9,252 nucleotides of DNA, taken from contig JAFLEG010000121.1 in NCBI GenBank assembly GCA_017302195.1, forward strand, positions 1-9,252, in the 5' to 3' direction. The notes under the pieces were generated by a model, which ran no database searches, was not told where the DNA came from, and saw only the letters and a program-made list of their open reading frames with translations. This document shows positions 1 through 8,043 of this stretch, one piece after another. The first letter of the stretch is position 1; every line of letters starts with the position of its first letter. The position numbers and the translations under genes are program-made. This DNA comes from Verrucomicrobiota bacterium (GTDB lineage Bacteria; Verrucomicrobiota; Verrucomicrobiia; Limisphaerales; UBA9464).

Positions 1-1
1 G

Positions 2-193
2 CCCGCCGGCCCGATAAAACATCTCCAGGGCCAGCAGGTGGGAATGTCCGGTGCCAAAGGTCCACAGGAACCGGCCCCGTCCGAAGGCCTCCTCGATCCA
101 TCCGGCAGCCTGCTCAATGGAGGGGCGCTGGCCGGAGGCGATGCGATCCAGTTGATCGCGCAGGGAGCGGCAATAGGCGTCGTAGGCGGACAT
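2..193 (-). CDS. SIS-domain sugar-phosphate-binding protein (N-terminal part)
   Basis: This is a partial gene: the first 64 codons are visible and the rest lies beyond the left edge. The start is the ATG at 193-191. There is no in-frame ATG, GTG or TTG in the codons just upstream, and the N-terminus has the expected length for the family. The visible protein has an amphipathic N-terminal helix (about residues 1-38) and then FGTGHSHLLALEMFYRAGG (about 46-64). That stretch matches the phosphosugar-binding loop of the SIS (sugar isomerase) fold, in the form I associate with the COG4821/UPF0309 group. SIS proteins bind phosphorylated sugars and act as isomerases, etherases or sensors. The substrate cannot be told from this fragment. 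The gene follows the FKBP gene on the same strand but is separated from it by a terminator, so it probably has its own promoter or depends on read-through. No good Shine-Dalgarno sequence is seen. Confidence 0.8.
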   Translation of the reverse strand, partial: MSAYDAYCRSLRDQLDRIASGQRPSIEQAAGWIEEAFGRGRFLWTFGTGHSHLLALEMFYRAGG

Positions 194-253
194 GCGGCGA
201 TGAAGGCCGGTGGCATTCTCCCCGGGAGTCCGGACCAGGGCAACGGCGCTCCC

Positions 254-285
254 AACAAAAACGGCTCCGGGAACTCCGGAGCCGT
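254..285 (-). terminator. Rho-independent terminator of the FKBP gene
   Basis: A perfect 10-bp GC-rich stem (261-270 pairs with 276-285, arms ACGGCTCCGG and CCGGAGCCGT) closes a 5-nt loop. Read on the minus strand it is followed by a T-rich tract (five T's, then GTT, at 261-254). It begins 33 bases after the FKBP stop codon, which fits an intrinsic terminator for that gene. The plus-strand side has no T-run, so termination is expected in one direction only. Confidence 0.9.
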
Positions 286-317
286 GAAGTGATTTCGAGG
301 GGAGCCGTACGGGGGAC

Positions 318-1253
318 TTACTTGGGAGGCGCCGCCTTCTGGGCCTCCTGCTGGAGCTTCTCGACGTCCTCCTTCTTGATGACCTCGATCTTGGCGCCCT
401 TCTCCAGCTCGGCCTTGCTGGGCACCTTGATGATGTCGCTGGTGACGGCCGTGGCCGTGGCGGCTGCCGGAGCGGCCGTCGGTGCGGCGGGCGGCTTGAT
501 CTCCAGCAGCTCGATGTCGAAGGTCAGCACCGCATTCGGCCCGATCTTCGGCGGCGATCCGGCCGCGCCATACGCGAGGTCCCCCGGGATGAACAACTGC
601 CACTTGGAGCCGACGGGCATGAGTTGCAGGGCCTCGGTCCAGCCCTTGATCACCCGCGTCACCCCGAAGGTGGCCGGCTGGCCGCGGCTGATCGAACTGT
701 CGAACTCCGTGCCATCGAGCAGCGTGCCCTTGTAGTGGGTCACCACGGTGTCGTTGGTCGAGGGCTTGGGACCGGTGCCGGCGGTGATCACCTTGTACTG
801 GAGACCGCTGGGCAGCGTGATCACGCCGTCCTTGTCCTTGTTCTCCGCCAGAAACTTCTCGCCCTCCGCCTTGTTCTTCTCGCCCTCCGCCTTGCGCTTC
901 TCCTCCGCCTTGGCGCGCAGGTCGGTGCTGTATGCCCGGACCACCGCTTCGGCCTCGGCCGTGGTCAGGATCGCATTGGTGGTGGTGAATGCATCGGCGA
1001 AGGCGCGCGCCACGACCGCGGGATCGGCCTCGTAACCGCCCCGCTTGAGGTTGCGGAGCATGTCATTGGCGATCATGACGCCGATGGCATAGCTGTTCTT
1101 CTCGGCCGGACTCTTGAATTTGGCATCCAGGGCGGAGATATCCACGGGTGCCGGAGCCCCGGGACGTGGAGCGGAGGTGACCTGCGGAGCCTGCGCCAGA
1201 GCCGTGCCGGCCAGCGCGCCCGCAAGCAGCAGGGCATTCGGAAAGTAGTTCAT
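318..1253 (-). CDS. Exported FKBP-type peptidyl-prolyl cis-trans isomerase (FkpA/Mip-like)
   Basis: The protein has 311 residues and catalyses cis-trans isomerisation of prolyl bonds in exported proteins. Residues 1-20 form a signal peptide (MNYFPN, a hydrophobic core, then TALA before Gln21), so a periplasmic or surface location is likely. I chose the ATG at 1253; a TTG five codons upstream is in frame but would spoil the signal peptide. Residues 40-135 resemble the helical FKBP_N dimerisation domain, ending in a charged Lys/Glu/Ala linker built from a repeated unit. Residues 143-253 are the FKBP catalytic domain. The pocket residues known from FKBP12 are recognisable: Tyr174, Phe184-Asp185, Phe196, Val201-Ile202, Trp205, Tyr228 and Phe245. 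After the domain comes an Ala/Pro/Thr spacer and a charged tail (about 272-311), which ordinary FkpA or Mip proteins lack. The gene ends at an intrinsic terminator. Family assignment is firm; the exact client proteins are unknown. Confidence 0.93.
   Translation of the reverse strand: MNYFPNALLLAGALAGTALAQAPQVTSAPRPGAPAPVDISALDAKFKSPAEKNSYAIGVMIANDMLRNLKRGGYEADPAVVARAFADAFTTTNAILTTAEAEAVVRAYSTDLRAKAEEKRKAEGEKNKAEGEKFLAENKDKDGVITLPSGLQYKVITAGTGPKPSTNDTVVTHYKGTLLDGTEFDSSISRGQPATFGVTRVIKGWTEALQLMPVGSKWQLFIPGDLAYGAAGSPPKIGPNAVLTFDIELLEIKPPAAPTAAPAAATATAVTSDIIKVPSKAELEKGAKIEVIKKEDVEKLQQEAQKAAPPK
855..914 (-). repeat. Short 21-bp tandem repeat inside the FKBP gene
   Basis: Two 21-bp units (855-875 and 876-896) agree at 19 of 21 positions. 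A third, shortened copy follows to about 914. The units encode heptads of the form KAEGEKx in the charged helix linking the N-terminal and catalytic domains. A seven-residue period suits a coiled-coil or long helix, so copy-number change would lengthen the linker in whole helical turns without shifting the frame. Confidence 0.75.
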
Positions 1254-1392
1254 GTCTCTCGTGTCCAACTCCGGGATTCAATGGTTGGTAGCGCCCGGAG
1301 AGCGTTGAGGTACCAGCGGCGGCGGCAAAAGTCCAGAGGCTCCCGAGAGGTCCACACGCAGGGCGAGACCCCCGCCCCGCAGGAGGCGCCGG

Positions 1393-2322
1393 TCAGCGAC
1401 CGGTGGATCTGCGTCCGCGCCGGCGGGGCTTGGGACCCCGTCCCTTGAAGGTCAACTCCGCCACGCCGGACTTGTCGAGGTCGCCCAGGCCTGCGGACAC
1501 CATCCGGCGGAACTGTCCCAGGGCCGCCGACGCCAGCGGAGTCTTCAGGCGCGCCTTGCGGGCCAGGTCGAGCGCGATGCCGCTGTCCTTGGCGGCGTGG
1601 GCGGCGCTGAAAAAGCAGGAATGCTCGCGGTTGACCATGTCCTCGCCGTCGGTGGCCAGCACGCGGCTGTTGGCGCCGGTCTGCGAAAACACCTCCATGA
1701 GCATCTTCAGGTCGAGCCCCAGCGCGGCGCCCAGCCCCAGACCTTCCGCCAGTCCCGCGGTGTTGATGTTCATCACCATGTTCACCAGCGCCTTGACCTG
1801 GGCGGCGGTGCCGGCAGGACCGATGTAACGCAGCAGCTTGCCGCCATCGGAAAGCGAACGCAGCAGCGGCTGCACGCGGTCAAAGACCGCGCGCTCGCCG
1901 CCCACCATCAGGTACAGCGTGCCGCTGCGGGCCTGGGTGATGCTGGACGCCATGCAGGCCTCCAGGCTCTCGGCCCCCGCCTTGCGCGCCCGCTTCAGCA
2001 CCTCCCGATGAATCGCCGGACTCACCGTCGCGCAATTGATGAAGAGGCGGCCCTGGGCACCCTTCAGCAGACTGTCCCCTTTGCGCGAAAAGATGCGCTC
2101 CATGGCCCGATCATCCGTGACCACGGTCAGCACGATGTCCGCGGCGGCCGTGACATCCGCCAGTGTCCCGGCACTGAGGCACCCCAGCTCCGCCGCCAGC
2201 TCCGCCGCCACCCCGGGGCGGGAGTCGAAGACTGCGGACACTGAAAACCCACGTTCAACGAGGCGACGGGCCATGTTGGCACCCATGCGACCGACGCCCA
2301 CGACGGCAATGCGCAGACTCAT
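1393..2322 (-). CDS. NAD(P)-dependent beta-hydroxyacid dehydrogenase-family oxidoreductase
   Basis: The protein has 309 residues and belongs to the 3-hydroxyisobutyrate / 6-phosphogluconate dehydrogenase superfamily, cytosolic enzymes that oxidise beta-hydroxyacids or reduce the matching semialdehydes. Residues 4-19 carry the Rossmann dinucleotide motif GVGRMGANMA. Lys177 with Asn181 (KALVN) matches the family's catalytic Lys-x3-Asn, and KDSGIALDLA (245-254) is the usual cofactor- and substrate-contacting helix. The substrate loop is unusual: where most members have D-A-P-V-S-G-G-x-x-G-A, this one reads EACMASSITQA (121-131), so the substrate should not be assumed. The last 15 residues are very rich in Arg, which may be an unstructured tail. 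The open frame continues 102 codons upstream, but the Rossmann fold begins right after the ATG at 2322, which fixes the start. The gene points away from dnaK. Confidence 0.9.
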   Translation of the reverse strand: MSLRIAVVGVGRMGANMARRLVERGFSVSAVFDSRPGVAAELAAELGCLSAGTLADVTAAADIVLTVVTDDRAMERIFSRKGDSLLKGAQGRLFINCATVSPAIHREVLKRARKAGAESLEACMASSITQARSGTLYLMVGGERAVFDRVQPLLRSLSDGGKLLRYIGPAGTAAQVKALVNMVMNINTAGLAEGLGLGAALGLDLKMLMEVFSQTGANSRVLATDGEDMVNREHSCFFSAAHAAKDSGIALDLARKARLKTPLASAALGQFRRMVSAGLGDLDKSGVAELTFKGRGPKPRRRGRRSTGR

Positions 2323-2366
2323 AGTTTGATGATGTATTTGAGGATCTGCCGAGCGATGTAGGCCAT
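2319..2366 (-). CDS. Possible 15-residue leader peptide overlapping the dehydrogenase start
   Basis: A short frame on the minus strand, ATG at 2366-2364, encodes MAYIARQILKYIIKL. It ends in a TGA that overlaps the dehydrogenase ATG as ATGA, the classic arrangement for translational coupling. The peptide would be a basic amphipathic helix. Against it: it is very short, only an AGG directly next to the ATG could serve as a ribosome site, and its AT-richer codons may simply reflect promoter or leader DNA. I offer it as a candidate, not as an established gene. Confidence 0.25.
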   Translation of the reverse strand: MAYIARQILKYIIKL

Positions 2367-2450
2367 CCTGCGAGCGGATGCACGCCCGGAGTTGACGCAT
2401 CCCACCGGCGCGTTGCGTCCTCTGCGGCCTTCGTGTGAGGCGCTCCCAAA

Positions 2451-2470
2451 CGGGGCCGACGTCGGCCCCG
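2451..2470. repeat. Perfect 20-bp palindrome
   Basis: CGGGGCCGACGTCGGCCCCG reads the same on both strands with no spacer. It lies about 130 bp upstream of the dehydrogenase start and 185 bp upstream of dnaK. With no loop it is a better double-stranded protein-binding site or part of a dispersed repeat than an RNA hairpin, and it lacks the T-run of a terminator. Confidence 0.85.
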
Positions 2471-2523
2471 CTCCAGACACGGCCCACTGCGCCAGCCCGC
2501 GGGAAGAGTGAGCCAAACGCGAC

Positions 2524-2577
2524 AAATTGTGGCACAGTTTTCAGAACTGGACTCCACAGGAGTTGGAAAAAGAACTC
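2524..2577. promoter_or_regulatory. Cluster of short dyads upstream of dnaK, possible operator
   Basis: Positions 2524-2540 form a 17-bp near-palindrome, AAATTGTG-G-CACAGTTT, with seven of eight positions matched. Next come ACTCC (2551-2555) and GGAGT (2559-2563), and then GAGTT (2560-2564) and AACTC (2573-2577), giving alternating copies of one five-base word. The sequence resembles neither CIRCE nor the HspR box. It lies 79-132 bp before the dnaK ATG, a sensible place for a heat-shock regulator, but the link is by position only. Confidence 0.3.
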
Positions 2578-2655
2578 GGGATTCGCTGGGAAATCCGCCA
2601 ATTCAACCACTTGGGCAAGGGACGGCATCCGGATTGCAGCACTCTATTCGACTTT

Positions 2656-4596
<1,941 letters not shown>

Positions 4597-4627
4597 AACT
4601 CCTGAACCGGGGCCGGCGCCGTGGCGT

Positions 4628-4665
4628 CCGCACCCGGGCACAATTTTTCCCGTCCGCGGGTGCGG
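4628..4665 (+). promoter_or_regulatory. 9-bp inverted repeat between dnaK and groES
   Basis: CCGCACCCG (4628-4636) pairs perfectly with CGGGTGCGG (4657-4665) around a 20-nt spacer containing a T5 run. No T-run follows the right arm, so it is not a standard intrinsic terminator. It could be an mRNA stem that lessens read-through from dnaK or marks a processing site, or a DNA site controlling groES. The dyad is certain; the role is unknown. Confidence 0.5.
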
Positions 4666-4682
4666 CGGGAGGTAATTCCCCG

Positions 4683-4713
4683 TTAACAAAACCAGTCAAC
4701 ATCGCGATACAAT
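4683..4713 (+). promoter_or_regulatory. Possible sigma-70-type promoter of groESL
   Basis: TTAACA at 4683-4688 (five of six to the -35 consensus) and TACAAT at 4708-4713 (five of six to the -10 consensus) are separated by 19 bp, slightly longer than ideal. They stand out as an AT-rich stretch in GC-rich DNA directly before groES. The -10 box ends only four bases before the groES ATG, so a start 6-9 bases after it would yield a leaderless or nearly leaderless transcript. There is no CIRCE inverted repeat. Confidence 0.4.
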
Positions 4714-4717
4714 CAGT

Positions 4718-5011
4718 ATGGCACTCAATGTGAAACCCCTCGGCGACCGCGTTCTCGTGGAACTCGTCGAAGAGAAGGAAACCAAGAAGGGCGGGATCAT
4801 CATTCCCGACACCGCCAAGGAGAAGCCCACCGAAGGCCTCGTCCGGGCGCTGGGAACCGGCAAGACCGACGACAACGGCAACAAGGTGCCGTTTGAGGTT
4901 AAGGTCGGCGACCGCGTGCTGGTCTCCAAGTACGGCGGCACCGAAATCAAGATTGATGGCAAGGAGTACAAGATCTTCAGCGCCGACGACCTGATCGGCG
5001 TCGTCGCCTGA
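4718..5011 (+). CDS. groES: Co-chaperonin GroES (Hsp10)
   Basis: The protein has 97 residues, normal length. It forms the seven-membered lid that caps the GroEL cavity in the cytosol. It begins with the typical MALNVKPLGDRVLVE. The mobile loop at about 17-33 carries GGIIIP, the hydrophobic tripeptide that docks on the GroEL apical domain. GDRVLVSKYGGTEIKIDGKEY and the terminal DDLIGVV are the usual barrel and C-terminal strands. The ATG has no Shine-Dalgarno sequence but has a promoter-like element immediately before it. groEL follows after 44 bp, so the two are almost certainly co-transcribed. dnaK lies 121 bp upstream on the same strand. Confidence 0.98.
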   Translation: MALNVKPLGDRVLVELVEEKETKKGGIIIPDTAKEKPTEGLVRALGTGKTDDNGNKVPFEVKVGDRVLVSKYGGTEIKIDGKEYKIFSADDLIGVVA

Positions 5012-5055
5012 ACCCGCATTTCACTCTCAACCTGTAACTCGAAACCAGAAGAACT

Positions 5056-6687
<1,632 letters not shown>

Positions 6688-6701
6688 GCCAGGTCCCCCA
6701 T

Positions 6702-6755
6702 AACGGGTCCTCCCGTTTTGCCTCCGGCGGCGTCGCGACAGCGGCGCCGCCTTTT
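6702..6755 (+). terminator. Tandem intrinsic terminators after groEL
   Basis: Two hairpins lie within 70 bases of the groEL stop. The first has a 6-bp stem, AACGGG (6702-6707) with CCCGTT (6712-6717) and a TCCT loop, running into TTTT. The second is much stronger: GGCGGCGTCGC (6726-6736) pairs with GCGGCGCCGCC (6741-6751), 11 bp including one G-T pair, with a GACA loop and then TTTTCCTTT. Together they should insulate the chaperone genes from the downstream transglycosylase. Confidence 0.88.
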
Positions 6756-6813
6756 CCTTTCCAGGAATCTTCCGCCATTGAATTTCCCGTCCGGAGACCG
6801 ACGCTCGCCGGCG

Positions 6814-7359
6814 ATGCGATGGGCCCGGTGGATCGTCCTGGTGCTGGTGGTCGCCGCCAACGGGTCCGCCCTGGCGGTGTGGCGCCACCGCACGGAGCAT
6901 CGCTTCGACAGGCCGATCCAGGAGGCCGCACGGCGCTACGGAGTGCCGGCGGAACTGGTCCGAGCCGTCATCTGGCAGGAAAGCCGGTTTGATCCCGACG
7001 CCCGGGGCTCCGCCGGCGAACTCGGCCTGATGCAACTGATGGAGGACGCCGCCCTGGAATGGGCTGCCGCCAGCCAGGTGTCCGGATTCGTACATGCGCA
7101 GGCGCTGGATCCCGTGACCAACACCCTCGCCGGGTCGTACTATCTGGCCAAGCTGCTCCGGCGCTACCCCCAGGCCGACGACCCCCTGCCCTACGCGCTC
7201 GCCGACTACAATGCCGGGCGCGGCAACGTGCTGCGCTGGATGAAGGGGCCTGCCGCCACCAACAGCGCGGCGTTCCGCGACGCCATCACCTTTCCGGGAA
7301 CACGGCGATACATCCAGGCCATCACCGGGCGGTATCGGGGCAGCCTTGGTTCTCCATGA
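6814..7359 (+). CDS. Membrane-anchored lytic transglycosylase (SLT domain)
   Basis: The protein has 181 residues and cleaves the glycan strands of peptidoglycan non-hydrolytically, acting in the periplasm. Residues 5-23 form one hydrophobic segment behind MRWAR, so it is either an uncleaved anchor or a signal peptide. The SLT domain fills the rest. YGVPAELVRAVIWQESRF contains the catalytic Glu56, and SAGELGLMQLM (66-76), ALADYNAGRGNVLRW (128-142) and the terminal GTRRYIQAI are the family's conserved blocks. The architecture matches small stand-alone transglycosylases rather than full-length Slt70. I chose the ATG at 6814, because the frame's longer TTG start at 6718 lies inside the groEL terminators. 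A GGAG stands about 18 bases upstream of the ATG, too far to be an obvious ribosome site. It probably has its own promoter, as it lies just after the terminators. Confidence 0.92.
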   Translation: MRWARWIVLVLVVAANGSALAVWRHRTEHRFDRPIQEAARRYGVPAELVRAVIWQESRFDPDARGSAGELGLMQLMEDAALEWAAASQVSGFVHAQALDPVTNTLAGSYYLAKLLRRYPQADDPLPYALADYNAGRGNVLRWMKGPAATNSAAFRDAITFPGTRRYIQAITGRYRGSLGSP

Positions 7360-7405
7360 GCCACGGCGCGAACTGGGCGGGGCGGGATCGTGGAGGGAAC
7401 CCCGG

Positions 7406-7435
7406 TTGAACACTCCTTTGAAATTGCGCTTGAAC
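7406..7435 (+). repeat. Three TTGAA direct repeats at 12-bp spacing
   Basis: TTGAAC (7406-7411), TTGAAA (7418-7423) and TTGAAC (7430-7435) start exactly 12 bases apart, with differing six-base spacers. They lie 52-81 bases before the ATG of the cysteine-rich protein gene. Regular direct repeats at near one helical turn upstream of a gene are typical of binding sites for response regulators that bind as tandem monomers. No regulator is encoded here, and the family is not identifiable. Confidence 0.4.
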
Positions 7436-7486
7436 GCACCGCATCCGGGGGTTTTCTTCCGTACGGTTGTGGGCGCTAAGTCTTCC

Positions 7487-7894
7487 ATGCCGTTTGAACG
7501 ACTGCTGCTGAGCCTCGTGCTGCTTGCGGCAGTGCTGGCCGGTCGCTTACCGGGCTCCGCGGGCATGACCGCGGGCATGACGGAGGGCATCGTGGACTGT
7601 CGCCACCAGGAGGCCGTCTCGGGTTCCTGCTGCCGCCCGTCGGCAGCCGCCTGTCCGGCACGATGCTGCGTGCAGGCCCCCGCGGTGCCGGCGAGCCCCG
7701 CACCGATCACCGCGGCACCCGCCGGTCCAACGTCCTCACCCATCCAGCCCCTTCCGCCTGCGGCGCTGCTCCACGCGCTGTGGCAACTGCCTCCCGCGCC
7801 GGTCCGTGACCGCGCCCCGGCAGATCCCGGACCTTCCGGGTGTTCCTCCAGTGACCAGCCCCTCCACCTCCGGCTGGCCATCCTCCTGATCTGA
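7487..7894 (+). CDS. Small cysteine-rich exported protein, possibly metal-binding
   Basis: I do not recognise this 135-residue protein as a named family. Residues 5-20 form a strongly hydrophobic signal sequence or anchor after MPFER. The next part has six cysteines in the pattern C38-x9-CC-x6-C-x3-CC (including SCC and CPARCC), with a seventh at C119. The middle is rich in Pro and Ala, and the end LHLRLAILLI is hydrophobic. Clustered cysteines in an exported protein directly before a CusC-type efflux gene suggest metal binding or sensing; this is inference from pattern and place. An in-frame GTG at 7469 is another possible start and would add VGAKSS. No ribosome site is clear. The gap to the efflux gene is about 150 bp. 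Coding is supported by the plausible signal sequence and cysteine pattern rather than by homology. Confidence 0.6.
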   Translation: MPFERLLLSLVLLAAVLAGRLPGSAGMTAGMTEGIVDCRHQEAVSGSCCRPSAAACPARCCVQAPAVPASPAPITAAPAGPTSSPIQPLPPAALLHALWQLPPAPVRDRAPADPGPSGCSSSDQPLHLRLAILLI

Positions 7895-8043
7895 GTCTTC
7901 CGCGCTCCGCGGAGATCGTGTGCCCATCGCCGGCGAGCGATCCGTTCCCGGCTGTCCGGATTTCTGCACTCCGCAGACCCACGGCGGTCCCGTGTATCCA
8001 GGTATCCCGTCCCGCGGTGTTCAAGGTCGTTTCCCGTCCGCTT

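Larger units (their letters stand above)
2323..2655. other. Divergent intergenic region between the dehydrogenase gene and dnaK
   Basis: These 333 bases contain no gene that I can support other than the doubtful leader peptide at the left edge. Promoters for both directions are expected here, but I could not find a convincing -35/-10 pair on either strand. The left two thirds are GC-rich and hold the 20-bp palindrome at 2451-2470. The right third is clearly richer in A and T and holds small dyads at 2524-2540 and 2551-2577, as a dnaK promoter and leader would. No CIRCE operator is present; there is only an isolated AGCACTC at 2638-2644. No Shine-Dalgarno sequence precedes the dnaK ATG. Confidence 0.6.

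Noticed and set aside
38..292. Plus-strand 84-codon open frame at the left edge
   Set aside because: It overlaps the SIS-domain gene on the other strand and the FKBP terminator, and its translation is low-complexity Gly/Ala.
1389..1403. CCGGTC-AGC-GACCGG hairpin over the dehydrogenase stop codon as a terminator
   Set aside because: The stem is only 6 bp and no T-run follows on the minus strand, so it is not a convincing terminator.
2529..2544. TGGCAC near 2530 as a sigma-54 promoter
   Set aside because: The GC of the -12 element is absent at the required spacing from the GG.
2638..2644. AGCACTC before dnaK as a CIRCE operator
   Set aside because: Only one half-site is present; no GAGTGCT follows nine bases later.
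2527..2655. In-frame 43-codon extension upstream of DnaK beginning at a TTG
   Set aside because: DnaK proteins start at MAKILGIDLGTTNS. The extension matches nothing I know in the family and lies in the expected promoter and leader region.
4678..4686. CCCCGTTAA before groES as a sigma-32 -10 element
   Set aside because: No CTTGAAA-like -35 element lies at the required distance upstream.
7905..7914. CTCCGCGGAG palindrome after the cysteine-rich gene
   Set aside because: Ten bases of GC palindrome are common in such DNA; there is no T-run and no other sign of function.
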